Shown here: one piece after another, positions 46,106 through 54,372 of the stretch
Numbering within the stretch: position 1 is the stretch's first letter
How the letters are laid out: each line of letters opens with the position of its first letter
The notes under the pieces: model-generated
What the model was told of the DNA's origin: nothing
Databases searched by the model: none
The model's input: only the letters and a program-made list of their open reading frames with translations
Assembly (NCBI GenBank): GCA_958295815.1
Contig: OY282374.1
Span: 3,318,856 to 3,382,855 of the forward strand
DNA: 64,000 nt
Reading direction: 5' to 3'
Origin: Candidatus Poribacteria bacterium
Lineage (GTDB): Bacteria > Poribacteria > WGA-4E > WGA-3G
Translations under genes and position numbers: made by a program

Positions 46106-46371
46106 TGGTATTTAAAATCTTACACAGGCAAATACGAATATTTGACGGTTGTCAATCCGTCTGTAAAAAGTGAGAAAAATGATCGTTGCACGTTCACACT
46201 CCAGCTTGCATAGCGTATTAAACCATTGGCATTGGTGGCGTTCCAACTGCTTAACAGGGAGTGTGCGCTCAAACGGATAACTGAAATAGAGATAGAAAAT
46301 CGTCATTTTTCATTTTTAAGTCCTATTGAAGCCTTATGCACACCAAACCTGGAAGCATAAGGTGTTTTTTT
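46106..46371 (+). ncRNA. candidate structured small RNA (or long leader) upstream of hisI
   Basis: Bounded by a near-consensus promoter and an intrinsic terminator, about 265 bases. Internal pairs found by eye: CAAATA/TATTTG (46129-46144), GACGG/CCGTC (46144-46161), and a long-range rod in which GAAAAATGA (from about 46173) pairs with TCATTTTTC (about 46303), with an inner stem CACACTCC/GGAGTGTG (46195/46258 region). The shape recalls 6S-type rods, but I cannot match 6S, SRP, RNase P or tmRNA consensus sequences. A regulatory leader of hisI is the alternative. Confidence 0.5.
46332..46371 (+). terminator. intrinsic terminator before hisI
   Basis: CCTTATGC (46332-46339) pairs with GCATAAGG (46355-46362), followed by TGTTTTTTT. 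It ends the ncRNA candidate 55 bases before the hisI start, or acts as an attenuator. Confidence 0.8.
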
Positions 46372-46426
46372 GTACAGAACGCAGTTTTCCAAAACTTGAT
46401 ATTGTATAGTAAAGAGGAGAATCCAC

Positions 46427-46807
46427 ATGAAAATTCTATCGGAACTTAAATATGACCGCGATGGGTTGGTCGCCGCCGTAATTCAGGATTGTACAAATAA
46501 CGAAATCCTGATGGTAGGCTATATGAACGCCGAAGCGATAAAAGAGACGCTAAATACAGGGCGTGTTTGCTTCTGGAGTCGTTCCCGCCAGAAACTCTGG
46601 ATAAAGGGGGAGACTTCGGGGCATACACAGACGGTTGAGTCTGTGGCAGTCGATTGCGACGGCGATGCCTTGCTTATAAAGGTTACCCAGAAAGTAGCGG
46701 CGTGTCATACCGGCTATCGCTCCTGCTTCTTCCGGGAAGTCTCCCCCGACGGAGAATCAACACGCGTGATAGGTGAAAAGATTTTCGATGCAGATGCTGT
46801 CTATTAG
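46427..46807 (+). CDS. hisI: phosphoribosyl-AMP cyclohydrolase
   Basis: Third step of histidine synthesis: opens the purine ring of PR-AMP. 126 residues, the single-domain form without the HisE pyrophosphohydrolase fused in enterobacteria. Signatures are EILMVGYMNAEAI, the catalytic/metal block GRVCFWSRSRQKLW, KGETSGHTQ, DCDGDALL (Mg ligands) and the zinc cysteines in ACHTGYRSCFFRE. The start is set by AGAGGAG seven bases ahead. It precedes trpE by 155 bases and might be separately transcribed, or controlled through the terminator upstream. Confidence 0.95.
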   Translation: MKILSELKYDRDGLVAAVIQDCTNNEILMVGYMNAEAIKETLNTGRVCFWSRSRQKLWIKGETSGHTQTVESVAVDCDGDALLIKVTQKVAACHTGYRSCFFREVSPDGESTRVIGEKIFDADAVY

Positions 46808-46962
46808 CCTCTAATTTTCGTATCTTGGCATCCGCTCGGAAATTATCCAATTAATTTCACCTCCGGTCTTAATTTCAAAGAAAGTAAAGTGTAGTGCCAC
46901 TGTTTGTAGTGTGTGGTACTGCGACGTAAAGAACTTTGATGCTAAAGATATGAAAAGGAACT

Positions 46963-48468
46963 ATGATGTATTATCCCACATTGGAAGACTTTCGCAAAGA
47001 AGCGAAATTAGGAAACACAATACCGGTATACCGATCGATATTGGCGGATATGGAGACGCCGGTGTCTGCTTTTTACAAATTGATGCCCAATGATTATGCC
47101 TTCTTGCTTGAAAGTGTTGAGGGTGGAGAAACCCTTGCACGTTACTCGTTTTTGGGTGCTCAACCCTCGGTGCTTTTCCATAGTAAAGGGCATCAGGTTA
47201 CCATTGAGTATTTGGAAAAAGGCGAAACCGTAGTTCAGGAATATGAGGATCCGTTGAAGGCTCTTGAGGAATTGATGCAGGATTATCAACCTGTTGACAA
47301 TGCTGAGTTACCAAAGTTCCACGGCGGAGCGGTTGGTTATATGACTTATGACATGGTACGCTTCGTGGAGGAATTGCCAGATAGTACCGAAGATGAACTG
47401 CAGCTTCCGGATTGCTTTTTCATGATTGCCGAGACGCTTTTGATATTTGATCATGTGAACCACCAGATCAAGGTTGTCGCAAACGCACATATTGATGGAG
47501 ATGTGGATGCGGCTTATGCGGATGCTCTCGCGAAAATTGAGGCATTAGTCGAGAAACTTACAGCTGCTTCCGAAGCGCGTTTACACACGGATAGTGGCGA
47601 GCACCAGGAGCAGTATGATAAAATCATATCTGATCCACAATCGAATTTCACGAAATCCGATTACGAAGCCGCCGTCAGACGCGCTAAGAAATACATAGCT
47701 GCAGGCGACATCATCCAAGTCGTGCCTTCGCAGCGATTTAGTTGTCCAGTATCCGTAGATTCGTTCGATGTATATCGAGCATTGCGAATGGTCAATCCAT
47801 CACCGTATATGTATTACCTGAAGTTTAACGGATTTGACATTGTAGGTGCATCACCAGAAATGATGGTTAGGGTAGAGGATGGAATCGTCCAAACGCGCCC
47901 GATTGCAGGAACACTCCCGCGCGGCACAACTGCTGAGGAGGATCGGGAATTGGAGCACCAGCTGCTCTCCGATCCCAAGGAACGGGCGGAACATGTTATG
48001 CTCGTTGATTTAGGACGGAACGACCTTGGGCGGGTCTGTGAATATCACACCGTTGAGGTGACCGACTTTATGATAGTCGAGCGTTTTTCACACGTGATGC
48101 ACATCGTTTCACACGTCATTGGACGGTTACGTGAGGATCTTACCGCTTTTGATGTGCTGCGCGCATGCCTTCCTGCTGGGACACTCTCTGGTGCTCCGAA
48201 GATACGCGCAATGGAAATCATTGATGAACTTGAGCCAACGCGTCGTAGTACCTACGGCGGAACGGTGGGTTATTTCAGTTTTTCCGGCAGTGCAGACACA
48301 GCAATTACTATCCGAACAGCGGTTATCAAAGATGGCACCGCTTATGTACAAGCGGGTGGTGGTATCGTTGCGGATTCAGTACCTGAAACTGAGTATTACG
48401 AAACTATGAGTAAAGCGAAAGCAATGCTCAGTGCTATTGCATTGGCAGAACAAGGGTTCTTGTTGTAG
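46963..48468 (+). CDS. trpE: anthranilate synthase component I
   Basis: Chorismate-binding subunit that makes anthranilate with ammonia from TrpG. The N-terminal region has the tryptophan-feedback element LLESVEGGETLARYSFLG. The C-terminal catalytic domain includes GDIIQVVPSQRFS, NPSPYMYYL, GASPEMMVR, TRPIAGTLPRG, LGRNDLGRV and the metal-binding AMEIIDELEP. 501 residues, standard. ATG 46963 or 46966 can serve as start (AAGGAAC upstream). trpG follows after 30 bases. No leader peptide with tryptophan codons is visible. Confidence 0.95.
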   Translation: MMYYPTLEDFRKEAKLGNTIPVYRSILADMETPVSAFYKLMPNDYAFLLESVEGGETLARYSFLGAQPSVLFHSKGHQVTIEYLEKGETVVQEYEDPLKALEELMQDYQPVDNAELPKFHGGAVGYMTYDMVRFVEELPDSTEDELQLPDCFFMIAETLLIFDHVNHQIKVVANAHIDGDVDAAYADALAKIEALVEKLTAASEARLHTDSGEHQEQYDKIISDPQSNFTKSDYEAAVRRAKKYIAAGDIIQVVPSQRFSCPVSVDSFDVYRALRMVNPSPYMYYLKFNGFDIVGASPEMMVRVEDGIVQTRPIAGTLPRGTTAEEDRELEHQLLSDPKERAEHVMLVDLGRNDLGRVCEYHTVEVTDFMIVERFSHVMHIVSHVIGRLREDLTAFDVLRACLPAGTLSGAPKIRAMEIIDELEPTRRSTYGGTVGYFSFSGSADTAITIRTAVIKDGTAYVQAGGGIVADSVPETEYYETMSKAKAMLSAIALAEQGFLL

Positions 48469-48498
48469 AACTGCTTCCCAATTATAGGAGATAAGAAA

Positions 48499-49062
48499 AT
48501 GGTTTTGATGATTGACAACTACGACTCTTTTACCTATAACCTCGTGCAGTATCTCGGCGAACTCGGTGCTGAATTGGAGGTACATCGGAGTCGAAAGATA
48601 GGACTGGATGCATTGGACACACTGGAGCCAGAACGGGTTGTTATTTCACCCGGTCCTTGCACACCGAAAGAGGCTGGCATATCCAACGATGTTATAAAGC
48701 ACTTCGCTGGAAAAGTTCCGATTTTAGGCGTCTGCCTTGGGCATCAGTGCATCGGTGACGTATTCGGTGGTGATGTTGTTCGTGCGGATCGATTGATGCA
48801 CGGCAAGACCTCCATGATACTGCATAACGGTGCTGAACTTTTTGAAGGCTTGGATAACCCATTTGAAGCAACGCGTTACCATTCACTCATCGTCCGAAAG
48901 GAGACACTGCCAGATTGTCTTGAGATTACGGCGTGGACGGAGCAGGACGAGATTATGGGGCTTCGGCATAAGACTCTACCCATCTGGGGTGTGCAGTTTC
49001 ATCCAGAGTCGATTTTAACAGCTGCTGGAAAGGACCTATTGGGCAACTTTTTGGCACTATAG
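48499..49062 (+). CDS. trpG: anthranilate/aminodeoxychorismate synthase glutaminase
   Basis: Class I glutamine amidotransferase, 187 residues. The catalytic nucleophile is C79 in [11 protein letters not shown], the His-Glu pair is in [10 protein letters not shown], and the oxyanion loop is [11 protein letters not shown]. The [19 protein letters not shown] start is diagnostic for TrpG/PabA. It is placed directly behind trpE with GGAG nine bases ahead, so it supplies ammonia to TrpE. As in many bacteria it may also serve PabB for folate. Confidence 0.95.
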   Translation: MVLMIDNYDSFTYNLVQYLGELGAELEVHRSRKIGLDALDTLEPERVVISPGPCTPKEAGISNDVIKHFAGKVPILGVCLGHQCIGDVFGGDVVRADRLMHGKTSMILHNGAELFEGLDNPFEATRYHSLIVRKETLPDCLEITAWTEQDEIMGLRHKTLPIWGVQFHPESILTAAGKDLLGNFLAL

Positions 49063-49081
49063 ATAACAGAAAGGTTTAATT

Positions 49082-49849
49082 ATGGCAAAACAGACAAACG
49101 AGACATCTCCCGTGCCGGTCTTGGTTTCCTGGTCTTCAGGTAAAGATTCCGCCTGGGCATTGCATACACTACGACAACAGTCGGAACATTATGATGTTCG
49201 CGGTATTTTTACAACTGTCACAAAGACGTTTGACAGGGTCTCTATTCATTCTACACCAGCATGGGTGCTGAAGGAGCAATCTGAAAAACTCGGAGTGCCG
49301 TTGTATGAGATACCGATTCCCTATCCTTGTTCTAACGCAATTTACGAAGAGGCGATGCGGAAATTTCTCGCCGAGGTGGAAGCGTTGCCTGATGATTTGC
49401 GTGCATCGCATTTCGCATTCGGGGATCTGTTCCTTGAAGACATCCGCGAGTACCGCGAGGATAAACTCAGGGGAACAGGATTTACACCGATTTTTCCGGT
49501 ATGGGGAGCGGACACCACCGAACTTGCCCAAGAGATGATTGCGTCTGGTATGCGTGCTATTATCACAGCACTCAATCCTACTAAGGTACCCGCCGATTTT
49601 GCAGGACGATGGTTTGATACCGATCTCCTTGCGGATCTACCAGACGGTGTGGATCCACTTGGCGAAAACGGTGAGTTCCATACATGTGTCGTTGACGGAC
49701 CGATGTTTCGTTCGCCTGTTGCCGCTAAACCGGGAAGAGTTGTCCAGAGAGACATTGTTTCTAAGAAAGACAGCGATGACAAGATTCACACAAGCAGCAA
49801 TACTTCGCCGACTTACGTTTATGCGGATGTAGTGCCTCTGGACGCGTAA
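49082..49849 (+). CDS. Dph6-like PP-loop ATP pyrophosphatase, first of a tandem pair
   Basis: 255 residues of the adenine-nucleotide alpha-hydrolase superfamily. The PP-loop is SWSSGKDSAWAL near residue 17. Further conserved blocks are FAFGDLFLEDIREYRE, GFTPIFPVWG and the Dph6 signature DPLGENGEFHTCVVDGP. In archaea and eukaryotes such enzymes amidate diphthine; bacteria lack diphthamide, so the substrate here is unknown. AGAAAGG lies ahead of the ATG. It follows trpG by 19 bases and precedes a second, diverged member by 14 bases, so the two may act together. Confidence 0.85.
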   Translation: MAKQTNETSPVPVLVSWSSGKDSAWALHTLRQQSEHYDVRGIFTTVTKTFDRVSIHSTPAWVLKEQSEKLGVPLYEIPIPYPCSNAIYEEAMRKFLAEVEALPDDLRASHFAFGDLFLEDIREYREDKLRGTGFTPIFPVWGADTTELAQEMIASGMRAIITALNPTKVPADFAGRWFDTDLLADLPDGVDPLGENGEFHTCVVDGPMFRSPVAAKPGRVVQRDIVSKKDSDDKIHTSSNTSPTYVYADVVPLDA

Positions 49850-49863
49850 TTTCTGGCTATACT

Positions 49864-50505
49864 ATGAAAAAAGCAGCTGTCCTGTGGACAGGTGGAAAAG
49901 ATTCTGCACTCGCACTTCAAGTCTCCTTAAATCTTTATGATATAAGGAGACTTGTCTGTTTCGTCCCAGCAGATGAACGACAATTCTATGCCCATCCAAC
50001 GCAACTCATGGGGTTACAAGCGCGAAAAATCGGACTACCAATTGAATTCATGCCGATTTCCGAGCCTTATAAATTGAGTTATCGCCAACAAATCAGAGCG
50101 ATTAGAGACAGCGGGATTGAAGTCTTGATTACAGGCGATATTTCTACTGTAGATGGGATGCCTAATTGGATTGACGAGGTGGCTTCTGGTTTAACAGATG
50201 TTTATAAACCGCTGTGGGAGTTGGACCGAGAGGCGATATTGGATACGTTGATCTCCAACGGATTTAAAGTAATCTGTTCCCTCGCTTATAAGAAACACTT
50301 TCAATCGACGATTGCGGGTAAGTATTTAGACTTGGAACTGATTGCAGAGCTCAAGCAGCTACCGATTGACATTTGTGGAGAACAAGGTGAGTACCACACA
50401 TGGGTATTAGATGCCCCGTTTTTCAAAACACCTGTCCAGTTAGAAGGCGCACATGTCGTTGAGGGGGTCGAATATTACTACCTTACCTATGTACAGGCAA
50501 TATAG
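49864..50505 (+). CDS. Dph6-like PP-loop ATP pyrophosphatase, second of a tandem pair
   Basis: 213 residues, with the PP-loop WTGGKDSALAL near residue 8 and the later signature DICGEQGEYHTWVLDAPFF. It is clearly homologous to the preceding protein in layout but shorter and diverged; the VLITGDISTVDGMPNW segment replaces the FGDLFLED block. In eukaryote-like members Dph6 domains partner with RidA-like domains; none is present. No SD sequence is strong (CTGGCTATACT before ATG), which fits translational coupling to the upstream gene. Confidence 0.82.
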   Translation: MKKAAVLWTGGKDSALALQVSLNLYDIRRLVCFVPADERQFYAHPTQLMGLQARKIGLPIEFMPISEPYKLSYRQQIRAIRDSGIEVLITGDISTVDGMPNWIDEVASGLTDVYKPLWELDREAILDTLISNGFKVICSLAYKKHFQSTIAGKYLDLELIAELKQLPIDICGEQGEYHTWVLDAPFFKTPVQLEGAHVVEGVEYYYLTYVQAI

Positions 50506-50515
50506 AGGGGACGCA

Positions 50516-51376
50516 TTAACGCTCTGATTCCAACCACTTCCGCACCCTCACGAGTTTATCTGGAGGGATGTGCGAGGTGTTTGCGTCTGTAGGAAATGTA
50601 CCGTTTGCTACTTCTTCCCGATACCTACAGATTGCCTCGAAAGTAAGGTGATTGTAATCTTGATAGCGTTTAGCGTGTTTGAAAGGCGGACCGATCCCTA
50701 ATATATCGTTGATAACGAGGACTTGTCCGTCACAAAACCGTCCTGCCCCGATACCGATGGTCGGAATATTGAGCGTATCGGTTATGATGTGGCTGACCTC
50801 TTCGGTAATTTTCTCAAGGACGATAAGTTTCGCACCAGCATCTGCGAGTGCTGTTGCTGCTTTAATGAGATGTTTCGCTTTCGCGAATGTTTTCCCGTGT
50901 GTTGCCGCTTTAGTGCCGTGGATTTGTGGATTATGTCCGATGTGCGCACAGGTTTCTATTCCCGCTTCGGTGAGTGCGGTGACAATAGGAACTTTTTCTA
51001 TGCCGCCTTCCAATTTAACGCCATCAGCCCCGTCTGCTAAAAAGAGATTCGCATTGGTGACGGCTTGCTTCACATCGCGATCGGCGGCATAGGGCATATC
51101 GACGAGGAGGTAGGCATCTGTCACTCCGCGACGCACCGCTTTGAGATGATGTCGCATGTCTGCCATCGTTACCTCTACCTCACTTTTGTAGCCGAGGACA
51201 TTGGTGCCGACGCTATCCCCGACAAAGACAATGTCGATCCCCGCCTCGTTTTGTAAGCAGGCAGTTGGATAGTCGTAGCAAGTTAGCACGGTGATGGGTT
51301 GCTGTTCTCGTTTTTTGGTGTGCAGATAGGTGATGTCTTTTTTCACTTTCCGCTTTTGCCTCCGCGCATAATCCAT
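50516..51376 (-). CDS. panB: 3-methyl-2-oxobutanoate hydroxymethyltransferase
   Basis: Adds a hydroxymethyl group from methylene-THF to ketoisovalerate, the first step to pantothenate and CoA. The barrel has the Mg-binding FVGDSVGTNVLG near residue 52, DAYLLVDMPYAA, GADGVKLEGG, CAHIGHNPQ, LIVLEKITEEVSH and the carboxy-proximal FCDGQVLVINDILG. 286 residues against the usual 260-280. The N-terminus is slightly long and very basic (MDYARRQKRKVKKDI). It follows sucD by 13 bases on the minus strand. panC is not in the window. Confidence 0.94.
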   Translation of the reverse strand: MDYARRQKRKVKKDITYLHTKKREQQPITVLTCYDYPTACLQNEAGIDIVFVGDSVGTNVLGYKSEVEVTMADMRHHLKAVRRGVTDAYLLVDMPYAADRDVKQAVTNANLFLADGADGVKLEGGIEKVPIVTALTEAGIETCAHIGHNPQIHGTKAATHGKTFAKAKHLIKAATALADAGAKLIVLEKITEEVSHIITDTLNIPTIGIGAGRFCDGQVLVINDILGIGPPFKHAKRYQDYNHLTFEAICRYREEVANGTFPTDANTSHIPPDKLVRVRKWLESER

Positions 51377-51389
51377 GCGTAAAACCGCT

Positions 51390-52262
51390 TTAAACTAATG
51401 CCTCTGCTACAGTTTCCCCAATGGTGGGGAGGCTATCTGCTACGGCGATTCCGGCATCTTTGAGAGCCTGGATTTTGTCCGCAGCTGTCCCTTGTCCGCC
51501 AGAGATAATCGCACCTGCGTGTCCCATCCGTTTTCCCGGTGGAGCGGTCTGACCAGCAATAAAACCGACGACTGGTTTGGTCATTTCGTTTTGCACGAAC
51601 TGCGCTGCCGTTTCCTCAGCCGTTCCGCCGATTTCACCGATTAAAACAACGGCGTGCGTATCATCATCCGCTTCAAAAAGTTTCAGAACATCAACGAAGT
51701 TCGTCCCGATCACTGGATCACCACCGATACCGACACAGGTGGATTGACCGATGCCAAGTTGTTTCAGTTGATACGCCGCTTCGTAAGTTAAAGTGCCGCT
51801 TCGGGAGACGATGCCGACGTTTCCAGGGGTATAGGCGAACTCTGGCATCACGCCGATTTTACATTCGCTGGGTGTGATGATTCCCGGACAATTCGGGCCG
51901 ATTAACCGGGTCGGTTTTCCTTGAAGGAACCCTTTCGCTCTAACCATGTCGAGAACCGGAATGTGTTCGGAAATACAGACAATCAGTTCGACACCCGCAT
52001 CAGCAGCTTCCATAATGGAATCCGCTGCATTGAAGCGAGCAGGGACGAAAATTAACGAGGTATCTGCACCTGTTGCTTCGATACCTTCTACCACAGTATC
52101 AAATACCGGGATACCGTTCACATCCGATCCGCCTCTACCGGGAACAGAACCCGCGACAATCTGCGTGCCGTAAGCTGCGCACTGTTCCGTGTGGAAACGT
52201 CCTGAACGACCTGTGATGCCTTGAACAATCACTTTTGTGTTTTTATTAACAAGTATACTCAT
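51390..52262 (-). CDS. sucD: succinyl-CoA ligase, alpha subunit
   Basis: CoA-binding subunit of the TCA-cycle enzyme that makes ATP or GTP from succinyl-CoA. The CoA-binding N-terminus is [18 protein letters not shown], the central [10 protein letters not shown] is typical, and the phosphorylated histidine lies in [15 protein letters not shown] near residue 247. 290 residues, standard. The beta subunit gene sucC is not adjacent; it lies 3.4 kb upstream on the same strand with pgk, proS and an unknown gene between, so the unit may be one long transcript or broken by the hairpin at 52332-52377. Confidence 0.95.
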   Translation of the reverse strand: MSILVNKNTKVIVQGITGRSGRFHTEQCAAYGTQIVAGSVPGRGGSDVNGIPVFDTVVEGIEATGADTSLIFVPARFNAADSIMEAADAGVELIVCISEHIPVLDMVRAKGFLQGKPTRLIGPNCPGIITPSECKIGVMPEFAYTPGNVGIVSRSGTLTYEAAYQLKQLGIGQSTCVGIGGDPVIGTNFVDVLKLFEADDDTHAVVLIGEIGGTAEETAAQFVQNEMTKPVVGFIAGQTAPPGKRMGHAGAIISGGQGTAADKIQALKDAGIAVADSLPTIGETVAEALV

Positions 52263-52331
52263 ATTTTTCTAATAAATAACGTGAGTTCGATAAAAGATTT
52301 AGAAGTTATTGTGAATCTGTGAGTGTCCATG

Positions 52332-52377
52332 AATATAAGGACTTACCTGTTAATGCTAACTTCTAAGTCCTTATATT
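52332..52377. repeat. 14-bp inverted repeat upstream of sucD
   Basis: AATATAAGGACTTA (52332-52345) and TAAGTCCTTATATT (52364-52377), perfect, with an 18-base loop. It lies between the membrane-protein stop and the sucD start. It has no U-tract on the minus strand, so it is a possible mRNA-stabilising hairpin or repeat rather than a proven terminator. Confidence 0.6.
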
Positions 52378-52397
52378 AAACCCACTTTGGTTTATTA

Positions 52398-52871
52398 TTA
52401 ATTGTCAAATATAAATGCGACTCCCAACGTGCCTATCACGAGTCCTCCTCCAATTAATAGCGATGAGTTCCTAAGTTGTTGGGTTTTTGTCTTATAAGCA
52501 TTTGTGTAAATTTCAACATATTCAGGTGATTTTCCAATTAATTGCTCCGGTGAAGGATACGCAGGTACCTTGGTTGATAAGACTGATGAGAACATCGTCA
52601 CAAGGATAGGGACACCAAGCATGAAAATCACATCTGCACTTGAAGATTGATAGCCAGATAGTAATACACTGATACCCGTACCAGCAAACACTCCTGCTAT
52701 TGATGAAGTACAACCGGCAAAAAACCAGAACGGTCGATTTATATCAGCTTCAGCATCTTGTTTGGCTTTGACCTCCACTGAATCTTGATGGGCAGGAGTG
52801 GCGAAAGGCATGCTAAAGATCAGCACCACCATGAGAAGAGCCGAAAGTGGTGATTGGGACATTAAGCCCAT
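52398..52871 (-). CDS. small membrane protein of unknown function
   Basis: 157 residues. An N-terminal signal-like helix (SALLMVVLIFSMPFA) is followed by a charged segment with D-V-x-x-D-like acidic residues, then three hydrophobic helices (WFFAGCTSSIAGVFAGTGI, VIFMLGVPILVTMFSSV, LLIGGGLVIGTLGVAFIF). Between the last two lies a hydrophilic stretch with P-S-P-E-Q-L-I-G-K-S-P-E-Y-V-E-I-Y-T-N-A-Y. I recall GKSPEYV..Y..AY segments in small proteins of related environmental genomes but cannot name a family. It is expressed in the proS-sucD direction, 41 bases after proS. Confidence 0.65.
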   Translation of the reverse strand: MGLMSQSPLSALLMVVLIFSMPFATPAHQDSVEVKAKQDAEADINRPFWFFAGCTSSIAGVFAGTGISVLLSGYQSSSADVIFMLGVPILVTMFSSVLSTKVPAYPSPEQLIGKSPEYVEIYTNAYKTKTQQLRNSSLLIGGGLVIGTLGVAFIFDN

Positions 52872-52912
52872 TTTAATAAAAATCTCCTTAGCTACCTATG
52901 CTGGGGACTCTG

Positions 52913-54349
52913 TTAGTAGGCACGCGCAAAAATTGCGAGGTCTGCTGCAGATTTGCCACAAACAATACACTCGCCATCTCCGTCAGGTTGTTCTATGGGG
53001 ATACACCGGATAGTTGCCTGTGTTTCCTCTCTGGCTTTGTCTTCGCATGCCGCATCACCGCACCAATATGCACGTGCAAATCCGTCTTCAACGACCTCTT
53101 TGAAAGCATCGTAGTTGGAAGGTTCAAAGGTATTTGAGTCGCGAAAATCTGTTGCCCGTTTGAGCATATCGGCTTGAATGGTGTCGAGCATTTGCGTCAC
53201 CACCTCAGCAGCGTTGGCAATCGGTACAAACGTTTTACCTTCCTTACCGGGAATATCTCGTCGTGCGAGGACAAACTGTTGGTTGCTTAAGTCGCGTGGA
53301 CCTATCTCAATACGGAGCGGTACACCTTTAAGTTCCCACTCATTGAATCGCCGACCCGGGGAATGATCGTGTCTGTCGTCAACGTGGTAACGGACATTCC
53401 CCAGTGTTTCACAGATACCATCAACGGCTTGCATAACTGACTGTTTGTCTTCTTCTCTGTTTTTTCGGACGATCGGAACGATGACAAGTTGTGTAGGTGC
53501 GAGTCTTGGCGGTAGAACTAACCCTTGGTCATCCCCGTGTGCCATGATAATCGCGCCGATCATTCGGGTGCTAACCCCCCAGCTCGTTGTCCAGCAGTGC
53601 TGCTGTTTCTGGTTCGCGTCAAGATATTGAATATCGAAGGCTTTGGCGAAGTTCTGTCCGAGATCGTGGGACGTTCCTGCTTGGAGCGCACGTTTATCGC
53701 CCATCATTGCCTCAATCGTATAGGAGGTCAAGGCACCAGGAAACTTTTCGCTTTCACTCTTGCGTCCAGGTATAACGGGTATGGCAGCTTCGTTGACCGC
53801 GAAATCGGTGTACAAATCAAGGATACTCAGGGTCTCTTCTATACCCTCTTCATGGGTCGCATGGGCAGTATGCCCTTCTTGCCAGAAGAATTCCATTGTT
53901 CTTAAGAAAAGACGGGTACGTAACTCCCATCGGACTACATTTGCCCACTGATTGATGAGTACTGGTAGGTCGCGGTAAGACTGAATCCATTGACTATACA
54001 TATAGCCGATGATCGTTTCAGACGTCGGGCGGACGACAAGCGGTTCTTCCAACTTCTTTCCGCCACCGTGGGTAACAACAGCGAGTTCCGGTTTGAAACC
54101 TTCGACGTGTTCTGCCTCTTTCTCAATGAAACTCATCGGGATAAAGAGTGGAAAAGCGGCGTTTTGGTGTCCTGTCTCCTTGAAACGGGTATCCAACTGT
54201 TCTTTGACATTTTCCCAGAGGGCGTAACCGTACGGACGCACTACCATGCAGCCGCGCACAGGCGCGTAATCTGCCATTTCCGCTTGACGGATGACTTGGG
54301 TATACCATTTCGCGTAGTCTTCACTACGCGGAACTATTTTATCAAACAT
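52913..54349 (-). CDS. proS: prolyl-tRNA synthetase, archaeal/eukaryal type (ProS type 3)
   Basis: Class II aminoacyl-tRNA synthetase charging tRNA-Pro. The catalytic core shows RPYGYALWENV, FPLFIPMSFIEKEAEHVEGF, VVRPTSETIIGYMYSQWI (motif 2 region), LRTMEFFWQEGHTAHAT and WTTSWGVSTRMIGA (motif 3). There is no inserted editing domain between motifs 2 and 3, unlike the bacterial 570-residue type. The C-terminal anticodon-binding and zinc-like domain ends in a terminal tyrosine (DLAIFARAY), as in the Thermus/archaeal form. The length of 478 residues agrees. It lies 23 bases behind pgk. Confidence 0.95.
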   Translation of the reverse strand: MFDKIVPRSEDYAKWYTQVIRQAEMADYAPVRGCMVVRPYGYALWENVKEQLDTRFKETGHQNAAFPLFIPMSFIEKEAEHVEGFKPELAVVTHGGGKKLEEPLVVRPTSETIIGYMYSQWIQSYRDLPVLINQWANVVRWELRTRLFLRTMEFFWQEGHTAHATHEEGIEETLSILDLYTDFAVNEAAIPVIPGRKSESEKFPGALTSYTIEAMMGDKRALQAGTSHDLGQNFAKAFDIQYLDANQKQQHCWTTSWGVSTRMIGAIIMAHGDDQGLVLPPRLAPTQLVIVPIVRKNREEDKQSVMQAVDGICETLGNVRYHVDDRHDHSPGRRFNEWELKGVPLRIEIGPRDLSNQQFVLARRDIPGKEGKTFVPIANAAEVVTQMLDTIQADMLKRATDFRDSNTFEPSNYDAFKEVVEDGFARAYWCGDAACEDKAREETQATIRCIPIEQPDGDGECIVCGKSAADLAIFARAY

Positions 54350-54372
54350 CTTTTTTCCTTTGCGGATTTAAA

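Noticed and set aside
46112..46306. Minus-strand ORF within the candidate ncRNA
   Set aside because: No ribosome binding site and unlikely composition. The plus-strand promoter, stems and terminator explain the region better.
46106..46371. Assignment of the ncRNA candidate as 6S, SRP, RNase P or tmRNA
   Set aside because: Only the rod shape is suggestive of 6S. The conserved sequence blocks of these RNAs were not found by eye, so no family name is given.
46808..46962. Possible trp attenuator ahead of trpE
   Set aside because: No short leader peptide with adjacent Trp codons and no terminator hairpin are visible in this gap.
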